This document shows positions 21,871 through 33,436 of a stretch of 64,000 bases of DNA, piece by piece. This stretch comes from Circinella umbellata (taxonomy: Eukaryota > Mucoromycota > Mucoromycetes > Mucorales > Lichtheimiaceae): the NCBI GenBank assembly GCA_025093555.1, contig JAIWNF010000030.1, forward strand, positions 124,001 to 188,000, read 5' to 3'. Every line of letters starts with the position of its first letter. Position 1 is the stretch's first letter. The translations under genes were made by a program, and so were the position numbers. The notes beneath the pieces are model-generated. The model ran no database searches. It saw only the letters and a program-made list of their open reading frames with translations, and was not told where the DNA came from.

Positions 21871-22907
21871 CAAAAAAAAAAGTTGCGGCCAAGAGCATTG
21901 CACTTTTTATAACCAATATTTGATCATAATGTGTTTGTACACCATTGGGTTTTTGCTCAGAATGGTTTCTTTCTGTATTTTTATTTTATTACTAATAATA
22001 TAAATAAATTATCGTTTTAAAAATATATTGTCATCTCTTTATAATAATTTACATGTTCATATAAAGTAATGTAAAACCTAAGATAGAAATTTAATTACTG
22101 GTTACCATGGCATAATAATCTGACAGATTTTAGCTGATAAAAATCCCAATGATTGGATCAACAGCATATACAAACAGTAGCTAGGGAGATGTGATATTTG
22201 AATTGAATGTAAATAATTACATAAAATATTTTCTTTCTCTTTCTAATTTAACAGTAGTGCACATACATATACAACCCAACTAATGTAAATAGTCTAGCTA
22301 CGTAAGCCAAATAATAACTTTTTTTGTAAACGACAGTGAAGCTAATAGTTCCAATCCACTATTGCAGTTATCCCCATTGGTAGTGTAAAATCAATTATGC
22401 TACAAATGCCAAGAAACCACGTAAAATATATAACAATCAGCAAAACAATAAACAGCATTCCCTTGAACTGCGCGTATGCAGATGGTCTTTTTAAAAAATT
22501 ACACTGTCACTTTTTCAGAAGCTACTGTTGAAAAATCATTCCCTTTGATACTGAAAATGTTGCCTTATTGAAAAAAAATGTTGTTTTGCCAAATCACTCT
22601 ACATAAAGAAGCATAAACTTTATGAGTACGTGATACGGATGCGTTTAAAAATCAAATAACTTACGATCCAGTTTTAGTGGGGTGTCTAATACAATTCTAC
22701 ATATATGCTCTTTTATACCAGCATTATCAATGCGACACAATGCTTATCGAAAGTAAATCGAACATGATAAGTACTTCGTTATAGCAGGATTCCATATATA
22801 TTTTTTTCACCAAGAGTAAAAAAAAAATCGATACGAGGGAATACTCAAACTAATAAATACTGAGCTTCGCAAATATATAACGGTAATAAAATAAAATACG
22901 ATTAAAA
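21871..22907. other. AT-rich intergenic DNA
   Basis: No supported gene, RNA or repeat beyond short homopolymers. Confidence 0.5.
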
Positions 22908-23268
22908 TTATTTATATTTTATTGACTTTAATGAACGCTGTGCTCGAGTGAGCTTTTTTCGCTCCAGTCCGGTCTGAAAAGAATAAAGAAAAGTAAAAAA
23001 CCCCTATTATAGTAATAGGGAAAAAGGAAGAGAGGAAAGTTAAAGGTTGGATGATAGTAAATAGTAGGCAATATGTGAGAGAATAAGAGAAAAACATATG
23101 GCGAATGATAATTGATAATTTGAAGAAAGAAGGAGAAAAAATAATAATAATAGAGACTAACTAAGAATATGTTGTGAATAAGTGACAAAATAGAAAAGGA
23201 ACAATAGAATACTTGGCCATGATCAGAAGAAGGAGGATCAATCAAGTTCAAAAAAGCTCTTCCAGGAT
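22908..23268 (-). pseudogene. two coding-like exons, possibly a gene end disrupted upstream by a MITE
   Basis: The minus strand shows an exon at 23268-23213 (after a TTCCAG acceptor, before GTATTC) and a final exon at 22973-22908 (after TTTTCAG, ending TAA). Joined, they read in frame as Pro-Gly-Arg-Ala-Phe ... Asp-His-Gly-Gln then Thr-Gly-Leu-Glu-Arg-Lys-Lys and a basic tail. A MITE starts 18 bp upstream, so earlier exons may be lost or lie beyond it. An ATG at 23672 on the far side opens a signal-peptide-like stretch, but I cannot link it with confidence. No family recognised. Confidence 0.3.
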
Positions 23269-23285
23269 CTGGAATTAAATAAATA

Positions 23286-23624
23286 CAGTCAACCCTCGGT
23301 TTTTGCACACCTGAGATTTCCTAATTTTTTGTTGCAGAACCGAAGACTTGCAACAAACGAAACTTGATATAAAATACAGCATCTCATCAATTATTCTTTG
23401 CAAGCATTTCGGGTATTTTCATATTTGGATAAAGATTCATAAGAATAATATACACAATTATAAAATTATAGTATGGTTTACTCCCGATTAGCACAACTCG
23501 CCCAAAAACCCTGATGCAAGTTGTAAGTTGCGATTCTATTAAGTATTTTTAACGTTTCCAAAAACCAATGGTACAGACCCAGGAAATTTACACAAGCGGG
23601 AGGTGCAAAAGCGGGAGTTGACTG
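23286..23624. mobile_element. pogo/Tc1-mariner-like MITE
   Basis: A 339-bp element flanked by TA on both sides. It begins CAGTCAACCCTCGGTTTTTG and ends with the inverted counterpart (...AAAAGCGGGAGTTGACTG). The terminal inverted repeats are about 27 bp with a few mismatches and short gaps. There is no transposase ORF. TA target sites and CAGT...ACTG ends are typical of pogo/Fot-type elements, so this is a non-autonomous derivative. Confidence 0.8.
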
Positions 23625-23626
23625 TA

Positions 23627-24540
23627 TTAAGCATAATATACAAAGCGTCAATGATGATAAGAAAGTGAACATGTATCTTTTCTAGAGGAAAATGTTTTTA
23701 TTCGGTTACAAAATATAATATATAGCTGATGAAGTATCATTTTATCTATTACTTTTCCAGCACATAAACTTTACCTCTAACATTAATATATAACATAGTG
23801 CTGATTGCACAAAAAGAGTGGCGGTATTTACACAGCTGCAACATATTGTTAAATTAATGTTTGCATCAACAGATAAAGCACATTTGGGTTGACTAAAAGA
23901 TCGGGATCAGGGCAACTGGATGAAATAAAATAATGGAAATAATACAAAGCTTCCCTACTAGTATGAAGGAGGCTAGGACTTGTGTCTTATAAGGAGACAA
24001 GATATATTTATGTGCAGGTTAATTTTTTGGCCAAACGACAAAAGTGAAAATATTACGTACTCAAGAAAAATATATAAGTTGGATCAACTATCCAAAAAAA
24101 GGGTAGTATAATATTCTATGAAGCCAAAGTAAACAATTCATACTATTTTACGACGATGCCTAATAATATGCAATACTTGTAAAAACGTTTTAATAATTAA
24201 TGTTTCTTTGTCGGTAATGCCCATCAAAGAAATATGAACCCTAATTTCGGCCACTTGTATACTTTTCTCACATGACTATATTTTATGCTGATACAACCAT
24301 CTTTATTGACACTGTATTTTTTTACCTATGTATAAAAAAATGTGAGGGTTTTTTTGTGGATGCACCAATATCATCACCTCAATATTCTCTCACAATAATA
24401 TAAAAATATTACATGTACAAATGCTACCCATAACCATTACCATTGTCATACATATAAAACACACATAGAATCATAATCCACCCATTTGTTTGTATAATAA
24501 AAAGTTTATTTTGAAATAAAGAATTTAAAAAGGCCAATGT
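23627..24540. other. AT-rich intergenic DNA
   Basis: Nothing supported apart from the possible signal-peptide-like start at 23672 (minus) mentioned with the adjoining exons. Confidence 0.4.
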
Positions 24541-26350
24541 ATCAGTAAGTTGTATGAATTTCAAACAACCCGACAGGAAGCACGACGAGAACGTTCATTG
24601 GCAAAGCTTCCCAAAAAAAAAAAAATTATTCCCTCAGAAGCACGTGTGTGTTGATCCTAATTGACGCGTTACCAAATAGGAACGGATGAGAATGGTTCTT
24701 GCCAGACATTATTCTTGCCACGCCATCTTGCCAAATGTTATCCTTGCCACCAATCTTTACCCGTCATCAATTGCCCGCCAGCAATTTCAGACTTACATCC
24801 TGCAACACCACGCACTTATATTACCCTCCTCGAGAATACATGTATAGTCTCCTTTAGGTCACACTATACTGGTTTATAATAAATCCCCAGATGGTCGAAT
24901 CACAGGCCTCACCAACGTTATATAGAGCACAAGATTCAGCTTGTTAACATACTTCTGGTTTTGTTTGTACCTTGATTCCCACAGCTATCACTGATTTTGA
25001 CACTATTGCTTGATATTGGTTTGACCAGACCCATATCAATTGGTACGCTTGGACAGAATCGAACGAAATTTGCAGGAGGTACAAAATGGGTTCACCAGGT
25101 TGCTTAAGAATTACTTTCATCCAGGCCAGTTGTGACAACCCTTCAACTTGAATTCAAAAGCCAAGTCACCGTCATCCAGTTGATAATTTGAACCACACCA
25201 AAAACAAAGGTCCATGTCACTGATGGAATCATCCACCCGTTGGAATAGGTAGGTATCTTGTTAAAAAGGAAACATGACAGGCATTGCTGCCACTGGATGA
25301 AACTTTGCCTTGGACTACCGTTTCACCTACCCAGTTAAAATGGGCGTATCCGTGAGGCATTAGCGAACCGAAAGCACGTGAATTATCAACTATGGTTGGG
25401 ATGATTTGACAATGCTGTCACTGCTGAGCAAATGCGTGGTAACAAATGGTAAAGCCCGAGTCTTGTTGGTCTTTCACAAAATTAAAAGCGTGTGCTGCTA
25501 GCAACCAGGACAACAAACTCCTTCTTTTGTAAAATATGGAGAAAAAAAAACGATCATATTTGCAGCAACGGGTGTTCAACCATGACAGCCGTTCAAACTG
25601 AAGGATTGTAGCCAACTTGAAAAGTTGCTGAAGAAAGATCGTTGCAGCATCTACTTCATTCTTAACAATACACAACAGCACGGAATGCCACGAAAGAACA
25701 TTCTCCATTAAAAAGACTCACCATTAAAGTAACTGAATCCCTTTCACATGCATACTTGGATTTCACCCTTTCCATTGAAGCTTGTATACCATAATCAGCT
25801 CAATTTTCCTTCCTTGTTATTCCCATGAAAAGAGAAAAACAAAGTGTACCAACGGAAAACGTCAATAATCCGAACATGTCAAGCTTACGAAAAGAGTTGA
25901 ACCGAATTTGTTAAGGAACAAGAGACATGTCCAAGAACAATCGTTTCAAAAGAACCGTTTGGGTAATGAAAGTTATATTATCATTCGAACCAAGCAGCAT
26001 TCGTAAAATAATACAAACACAATCATAAGTTGGAAAAAGTTCCAAACCTCTTTTTTTTTTTCTAAAACCCATAAAGCGACTAACCACAAGTCAAAGAAAA
26101 AAAAAAGGCTGCTGTTTTTTTTTCTCAAAAGTTAAGGAAAAGAGGCGGCAATTAAGAAATTACCTGAAACTTTTTCCTGGTTCTTTACCAAAGATTAACC
26201 ATAAGGCTAAGACTGCATGCTAGTTTATTTTCTTGTCAGAAAGAAAAAAACGACGCGCATAATGTGGTGAGGCAGATTCCAGAACCATGGAAAGAAGTAA
26301 AGAACAGAAGAGAATTCTCTCGCAGTAAAAAAAAATGGGCGCCAGCTAAA
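24541..26350. pseudogene. decayed island of higher GC, origin unknown
   Basis: About 1.8 kb stands out from the AT-rich flanks by higher GC and coding-like codon texture, but stops interrupt every frame. The longest remaining pieces are on the minus strand (24944-25138 and 25418-25708). Near 24688-24752 a CTTGCCA motif recurs at intervals of about 14-17 bp. The minus strand near 24560-24605 reads like a short final exon (Asn-Glu-Arg-Ser-Arg-Arg ... stop). It is most likely a mutated transposon or gene remnant. I recognise no family. Confidence 0.4.
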
Positions 26351-26757
26351 CAACAGCGACTACCTAACACAAAGACCATGACAAACCTTTTTTTTTTTTA
26401 TTGCTAGGCAACATGGCCTTTGTAATAATATTTTAGCAATATCATATCTTTGTATAATGTATTTACAGATAAATAACAACACTATATTTCTTGGTGCATA
26501 TGGATCGACACGGCGAATCAAAATGCACAAGTGGACATTTGTACCAAAAATAAAATAAAATACATAGTCTACATATATAAAAAAAACTTGTGAAAATAAA
26601 ATTTGATACATAGTTATATTGATTTGGTATACTACTACGGATTATATCATCGATTATATCATCGATTAAATCAATTATACTACTATTATGATAATTTATA
26701 AAGGGCTTATTAGATATATATATTGATTAGATATTTTAAATTAAAACAATATTAAGA
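26351..26757. other. AT-rich 3' flank of the HET gene
   Basis: Low-complexity sequence with a short ATTATATCATCG tandem duplication near 26640-26665. No gene. Confidence 0.5.
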
Positions 26758-28644
26758 TTATTGAATAGCAAACTCTCGAACAGATTCCATACTAGCATAA
26801 TCAACACATTTGTGTAAGAAACACACTCCAATACTTTTGAAGTGATCTTCTTCTTTTCGTACAACAGGCATAATTAACAGTTCCTGGAAACAGGTTGTAT
26901 ATGCCAATTCAGTAAGGATGGTAATGTCTGTACAGGTGTCGTCCGTCAATGACAAATAGCCGACATGGTTGCTATCATCCACAGAAGGCAGTAACGAAAC
27001 CTTGCTACTACCACGGATTCGTTCTTTCGCAATCATGTTTAATGGGAGCCGATGTGTTGGTGTTAACCCGTATAATCCTGGATATGAAAGATTATCAAAA
27101 TTGACGTAGCCTAGTCTTGGGGAAACTACAAATGTCAATAACGAATTGCTTCTTTGGACAAAATTTGTTCGTAACTCTGGTGCTGATACTGATCGTTTAT
27201 GTGGGTGTGATGTTGTGTGTGTTTGTGTTGGAGAAAAAGAGTGTTGTTGTATTACATCAATATGTTTATTGGAGCGTAATATGATAGTATTATCAGCAGA
27301 ATGACTTTCGTCCCATATTTGTATTTTTTGGGGCCGCTGAAACGGTGAAGATAGTGATAGGCGGGCGCGAAGGGAGCGACTAGGAATATTTGCACTTACA
27401 TATTTTAATATTTTTGCGCGGACGCTCCGACATCGGATTTGTATTGCATTTGTTTCGTCAATAATATAATTAGGAGATAGATTTATAGGCGCCAGGTCAT
27501 ACATTGTAAGTTGGGGTATGTGGGTATGGGGTATACCGACCCATGATGGTAAAAAAGTCGCAAACATTTTTCGTTTTGCCATTCCAATGTTATCAATAAT
27601 ATAATCAACGCCGAAAAGTAACACTCGAATATCGTAAGTACACAGTATGCTGTAAAATTTGTTCATCAGTTCATGGATAGGTTCATTATAATCAAAGTTT
27701 ATTTGGCGAATTGCCTCAGAATATATATTTGCGAGAGAAAATATTCTGTCATGCGCCTTTGTGCTTCTCCGCTTGTGTGCATGGTATAATGCCGTAGATG
27801 CAGTCCACTTTAGCTCTTTTACAAAGACGGTAAAGTACGCATGGTGATGGTATATAGGTCGTGTCACCGTTATGTCAAAACAACTATCTGACCACAGATG
27901 AAAGTTGTACCCGGTATAAAGCACACAGGGAGACACAGCAAATTCTTCAAGACACCAAGAGCGACGGGACCATTCGGTAAAAACTGCTCTGTCGACGTTG
28001 CTGCGATATGTATACTCGTTTTTATTAGTTGTATTGTTTCTAACACGAATACGAGAAACTTTAAACTCTGGAATCAGAACTATGGTAAAAAGAGTATTGC
28101 CGTAAACACGATGCATTTGCTGCATTTCTCTTTTCTTGTCGCCCGAATCGTTTTGATAAATGCACAGCTGGTCTAACCAAACGTACTTTATATCAAGGTC
28201 AAAACATATTTGTTGGATAAGCTGTAGAAATGTGACTTGTCTTGTTTTTGCTGGAATTCTGATCCTTTTACGCCCTCTTGGTTTGCCTCTGGTTTTGATT
28301 TTTTTTGCCGGACTATCGATAATGGTATGTTTTCCTTCATCGATGCAAATGATGTCTTCTGGACCACTGTTTTCTTGCTTACAAATGTCACCAGATTGAT
28401 TCCACGAATATGAAATCGCACAATAGTAATCGTCGTCAGCCAAGTCAGATCCTTGAATAACTTTCATATCAGCTACGCGGATGAGTCGGGTTGGTTTAAA
28501 TAGCGGCTTTTTCAGTTTCTGCAGTCGCTCCTGCATTGGACGTACGTCTCTTTTAGGAAACCGTTTATGTGGTCCAGATAGCTTTTCTATAAATATTTCT
28601 TCACCTCTCCATAGTCTTGAGCGATCGTACGTAATGTACCCCAT
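26758..28644 (-). CDS. HET-domain (heterokaryon-incompatibility-type) protein
   Basis: An intronless 628-residue ORF. The three HET blocks are visible in order: Tyr-Cys-Ala-Ile-Ser-Tyr-Ser-Trp (74-81), Tyr-Val-Trp-Leu-Asp-Gln-Leu-Cys-Ile-Tyr-Gln-Asn-Asp (154-166) and Met-His-Arg-Val-Tyr-Gly-Asn-Thr (177-184). They are followed by Arg-Arg-Ser-Trp-Cys-Leu-Glu-Glu (227-234) and Ala-His-Asp-Arg-Ile-Phe-Ser-Leu (298-305) with a downstream Asp-Tyr, as in canonical HET proteins. A basic Lys/Arg block (114-130) sits between blocks one and two and could be a nuclear signal. The C-terminal half has no recognised partner domain (no NACHT, ankyrin or WD repeats) and is Ser/His-rich around 470-500. In ascomycetes HET domains trigger programmed cell death on non-self recognition; in this lineage the role is unproven. 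The gene lies among MITE, LINE and satellite DNA, typical of rapidly evolving accessory genes. Confidence 0.85.
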   Translation of the reverse strand: MGYITYDRSRLWRGEEIFIEKLSGPHKRFPKRDVRPMQERLQKLKKPLFKPTRLIRVADMKVIQGSDLADDDYYCAISYSWNQSGDICKQENSGPEDIICIDEGKHTIIDSPAKKIKTRGKPRGRKRIRIPAKTRQVTFLQLIQQICFDLDIKYVWLDQLCIYQNDSGDKKREMQQMHRVYGNTLFTIVLIPEFKVSRIRVRNNTTNKNEYTYRSNVDRAVFTEWSRRSWCLEEFAVSPCVLYTGYNFHLWSDSCFDITVTRPIYHHHAYFTVFVKELKWTASTALYHAHKRRSTKAHDRIFSLANIYSEAIRQINFDYNEPIHELMNKFYSILCTYDIRVLLFGVDYIIDNIGMAKRKMFATFLPSWVGIPHTHIPQLTMYDLAPINLSPNYIIDETNAIQIRCRSVRAKILKYVSANIPSRSLRARLSLSSPFQRPQKIQIWDESHSADNTIILRSNKHIDVIQQHSFSPTQTHTTSHPHKRSVSAPELRTNFVQRSNSLLTFVVSPRLGYVNFDNLSYPGLYGLTPTHRLPLNMIAKERIRGSSKVSLLPSVDDSNHVGYLSLTDDTCTDITILTELAYTTCFQELLIMPVVRKEEDHFKSIGVCFLHKCVDYASMESVREFAIQ

Positions 28645-30249
28645 AACTGCTTTTAATTTTTTAAACTGTTCATAGATGACAGAAATATTAAGTTAAAACA
28701 TAACTATATCAGTACACAGATATATTTTATTCTTGTTTTAAAATTGCTTTAGTATACTTGTAAAGTACAACAATCAGTATGTACCGTATAGTAAGTAATG
28801 TAGCAGAAGTAAAAATATTAAATTTATGCTAACAGTATGCTTATAATTTATTTCACAACAAAAGGAAAAGAACTGTTCCAAAAGTATAGTAGTATGTTTA
28901 GTAAAAGGGCTTTTTAAAAGAACACATTTACAGATACTGGTATAAAAAGTAAACAAGAACGAGGCGATAAACAAAGTAATGAGAATAATAAGACATTTTC
29001 AGCAATTTCTCAAGAGCTAGAGATCTCAAAATGAAAACTGATGAAACTTTTTGGTGATCGCACTAACTTATTTTTCTACATTATAATGATCACAAAAACT
29101 TAAAAAAGACAGTTGCGCCACTCAACAGATTCCCATTACACAAGTAAAAAAAGTATGACTATTTCCTTATTTATACTTAAAATCTTGCAGTTTTAATTGT
29201 AAATCAACCTGTTTAACTTCAAGTTAAAAATGCCCCATCGCCTTCTTTTCCATTTGATCAAAAGCATAAAATAACAAAACGAGGCGCAGTGTGAAATTCT
29301 ATCCATTATGAGAAATAAGAATCACACAAGTTCGTAAACACCATTTGATATATAACCATTCTTGAAATGTACTACTGTATATTTCTTATGGAAATAGTTC
29401 TTGCAATCTTAGTGGTCATATTACAATGGTATTAAAGTTTTATTACATTTGTTTGTTTCATTTTTACTGACCCAAACAACAAAGGTATGCTGTGAAACCC
29501 AGGGGGGTATAACAAGTTAGTAAAGTTATAGTCGTATTAGCATTATATAAACTAGGATAGTATGTACTACCTAGTAGTTACTGCTTGCCAAGATCGTTTT
29601 TCTTTGTTCTGATTTTCTCATTTCTACTTTTTGAAATCTTTACGCATGTATAAGTTAAGATAAATTCTTATTACTAAAAACACCAAGTAAGTCACATGAT
29701 TGTTCATACTATATACGTAGAGCATTAGAAAATTGGAAAAAGCCCATGGTAACTTTAGGAAGAGGACAACTGAAGAACATAACAGTTTTATGATGAGTCT
29801 CCTTAATGAGTCAAATTTGTATGCTTATCACCTCGATAAGTTTTTATAAACGTAATAGTATTTTGAAGACTATGTATAGAATAAAACAGATTTACACACG
29901 ATTGACTGACTGCCTACCCATCTCCCCGTTATATGACATCATTTTATTGACGATAACTGAGTATTCCTGCTACGTATTGCATTTTTTTTTTGTGAACGAT
30001 AACATTAATCAAAGTAATATATAAGACTTTTTAAAACCGTGTACTTGTATAAATACATTGTTTAACAAGTATAATTTAATGAATTATCTAATTTTCTATG
30101 ATATTAAAAAAAACCATAGTAACCAGAAGAGAATATCAAAATCGTATTAAAAAATGTACATTTAGTTTGGTGACCGTGTAAACCTGTCCGAAAAACGTTT
30201 TCGCCGCAACTGAGAAAACTATATATAAGCTACTGCAAGTAAGTATTTC
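28645..30249. other. AT-rich intergenic DNA
   Basis: No coding exon recognised on either strand. Presumably holds the HET gene promoter at its left end. Confidence 0.5.
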
Positions 30250-31600
30250 CAGGTAAAACTGTTCTTGTCTACTACACACCACTCACTGAAGTTTCCACCT
30301 TTCAATACCTTGGCATACCTTTCAACTACAAAGGTATCGACATCGACATGCTCATCAGCCAACGCATCTCAAAAGCCGTCATCAATATGGCATTACTACG
30401 TCAACTTGGCATCCATCAATACGGCGTGGGCCTATGGCCCGCTCTACGTGCCTATAGAACTTTTGTCCGTCCTGTACTTGAGTATGGATTAGCAATAGTA
30501 CCACTATCTCCAACAAATCAAAAACAACTCAATAAAGCACAAGAAGGATGTATTAAAATGGCATTGAATAGGAATATAGGTAAACAATTTCCAACAATCA
30601 TTCCTATGGTATTGGCTGACCTAGCCTCTATGCAATCAAGAAGTCGCACCTTACAGCTTAAATTCCTAGTTCGACTCCAATCGCTACCAGTAATAAACAT
30701 GGCACGAGCGGTCGAGCTATCGCTTTTATGGAACAAACAACAACACGATCATTGGAAAAAACTCTCTATAAATAATCCTTACCTCAAGCTATATAAACAG
30801 CTAAAAAACCAACCAGAAGCACCACAATGTCCAATCAAGGATACAGTCAAACAAAAATGAGACAAAGAATATACTGTACTCAGCGAGGCAAAAACAGAAA
30901 AACAGTACGATGTCTTCGAACCGACCGCCGCATTGACCCAATTCTTTATTTACCAGTTACCTCCAGAGATCGACATAAATGGCGTATGCACTGGCTTCCT
31001 TCATACCCGCTACAAGACTGTCGCTGTGGTGCAACAACAGCGACCTGAGAATATTATAGCACCTGCTCACTTCTGCAACATCTTTTAAAAAACCTACTCG
31101 AAGCGTTTGGCCCTATTTCAAACTTGGTTTCACCTCAACAACCTATCGATTATATTCTCAATAGGTTACCACGTTCCGAAGTTGGCCTTACCCTTGGTAA
31201 AGGGTAATCCACTCGGCCCGCCTTATTTCATGTACTTTGGGAAATAGACAGGCTCAGTCATCCTGCTGACACATATAGTTATGTTGAAGAACCAGCCTCT
31301 GAAGAAGCCCTTCAGGTACCCACCTCAATTACATCCTCTCCCAACATATAAGCTTCTCTTTGTAACTCTTCCTTTACCATGTACATTGTCTTCTTATTTA
31401 ATACCTAAGTTAAACATCTTCTCATTACTCCCCAACTACTCCTCCACCAAACTTTTTTCCCATTAAGAGGTTTTTTTTAGTTATGGTAGCAACACTCTTA
31501 ATATTTATTTTTATATATATTCTTATCCCTTTGTACCGCAAGGAAGCGACTGTTATGTCTATAGACGAATGTCACTTAGTCTTCCATAATAAATAAACAA
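30250..31600 (+). mobile_element. 5'-truncated, degenerate LINE (non-LTR retrotransposon)
   Basis: From about 30258 the plus strand reads as the post-catalytic part of a non-LTR reverse transcriptase: Phe-Gln-Tyr-Leu-Gly-Ile-Pro-Phe, then Arg-Pro-Val-Leu-Glu-Tyr-Gly and Lys-Ala-Gln-Glu-Gly-Cys, ending at a stop at 30860. The frame then shifts (30827-31048), giving Arg-His-Lys-Trp-Arg-Met-His-Trp-Leu-Pro and a Cys-Arg-Cys-Gly motif of the C-terminal zinc knuckle. Further pieces follow, with more stops and shifts, to about 31330. The YxDD catalytic region is absent, so the copy is truncated at its 5' end as is usual for LINEs, and is dead. A 3' tail with AATAAATAAACAAAAA at about 31590 marks the probable end. 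Confidence 0.85.
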
Positions 31601-32259
31601 AAAATTTTCAACTATTCTTGTCTACTGTACTAGAAAGAATTTTTTACATCTTTGTTTTTTCACAATCACGGTAACAAAAATAAACACCTAAAAAGTATTA
31701 TCTTCACCATTTTTAATAGAAACAAAAATCCCTGGATGTACTGAAGCGTCCAATGTGTGGTTGAAGTACTTCGTATAAAGGTATAAATTAAAGAAGAGAT
31801 AATACACTACATGGTTGTATTTAAATAACAAATTATATAAAATAGAATAGAAATTTGGGTTGTGGGAGCTCTTATATTCAGGAATGTTACGTCTGAATCC
31901 ATAAAAGAACGGTCTTATGAGTTTGAGAAACTTTATGTTTAAAGAAAACTATTGATAGGACAATTCAGTTGTTAAAAGACTAAAAGATATAAAAGGTAAA
32001 GATAGAACTAAAGAAAAGATTTTAGTTGAAATAATTTGAGAGGTATTTATACTATTAGCAATGCCGGAAATGTGTCATTGCTTTGTCAGAAATACGGTTT
32101 TGCTTTGCCAAAGATAAGGTGTTGCTCTGCTAGAATTAAGGCATTGCTTTGTCAGAAAGATGCCATTCCGTGAGCCAATAAAATTACGTATCACGCTTAT
32201 TTGTGATACTATAATAATGTTAATGTTAATGTTAATAATGATAGTATAGATAATAATAC

Positions 32260-32292
<33 letters not shown>

Positions 32293-33436
32293 TATAAATG
32301 TTTTCAATTTTTATACGTTACAGTATAACATGCCTAATCGTGTACATATCAAAGTATTCCAGAATGCCTTCAAAATCAGCGGGTAGCATATAGAAGTACA
32401 CAGTATCAAAAAAGAACCATGCTCGTTACTTTCAATAGGCAGCAGCGAAACTCAACTGTAAACTCGATCTCAACACTGGTTGAGCTATGAAAACTGTGTA
32501 AACAGTGAATCTGCTTTGAATTGAAAAACAGCAACATTAAATTCTATCAGTAAACCAAACTAGTATTGTTACTCAATGTCTTATTATATTTTGTTGACGT
32601 ATCAGAGTACGTATAATGGAAAAAAAAGAGGGGGAAATCTCGTTGTGGCGTGAAAAAAAGTTATAAGACTTTTTATAGAACTTCCGCCCTCCAACAAAAA
32701 AAAAAGTAATTTTGAGTATACGTATGTTCAATAGGAAAAAGAAAAAGATTAATTAATGATTTTTTTTTAATTTTATACTTGAACAGGATACATATATGCT
32801 TTTATCAATGCTTGAATTTATAGGATGTAATTTGTTATAATATATTATTAACCCATGTAGGTTTATACTATGTAAACATAGGAGGTTGATAGCGAACCAA
32901 GTCAAGATTTTCGTCTTGAGTACATATTCCTGTACAACGCACAAGAACGCAAAGGAAAATGATCTATATTTCTCTACGTAATTTCGTGAGCAATTATAAT
33001 AAAAAATATTAACCGAGGTTACTTTTAATATATATTTCATTATGTCAATAACATCATGAATGTTTTAAATATGTTATCATAGTAAAGATAATAATATAAT
33101 TTATAGCATAGTAATATTTAATTTATACTTGATAAAAAGTATAAAAGATGATCTTCTTTTTAATTAGGGAGGCATAATAACGCTAGTTTTTTAATATTAA
33201 AAAAAGAAACTTCCACTTTCTCCGATTTTTTTTTTTTAGCAACTGCATTGCATCCAATGATGTTTCAAAATTACAAAATTACGCGATTTCGAGGACTTCG
33301 AATCTCAGTGTCAAAAAGATTAGAATTCACCTCATTATATTTATTTTACCCCCCCCCCATTTTTTCCCTTTCCCTTTTCCTTTTCCTTTCCTTTATTTTA
33401 TTTTTCTTTAAACTCGTCTGTATTTTTTAAAAAAAA
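31601..33436. other. AT-rich intergenic DNA with small repeats
   Basis: Holds four imperfect copies of a unit of about 23 bp with a TTGCTTTG(T/C)CA core (32070-32160), an (ATA)n run (32262-32291) and CCTTTT runs just before the SQR gene. No gene seen. Confidence 0.5.

Noticed and set aside
23478..23672. A 64-residue ORF with a fine signal peptide on the minus strand.
   Set aside because: All but its first 16 codons lie inside the MITE, so the full ORF is accidental. The leader is mentioned only as part of a possible disrupted gene.
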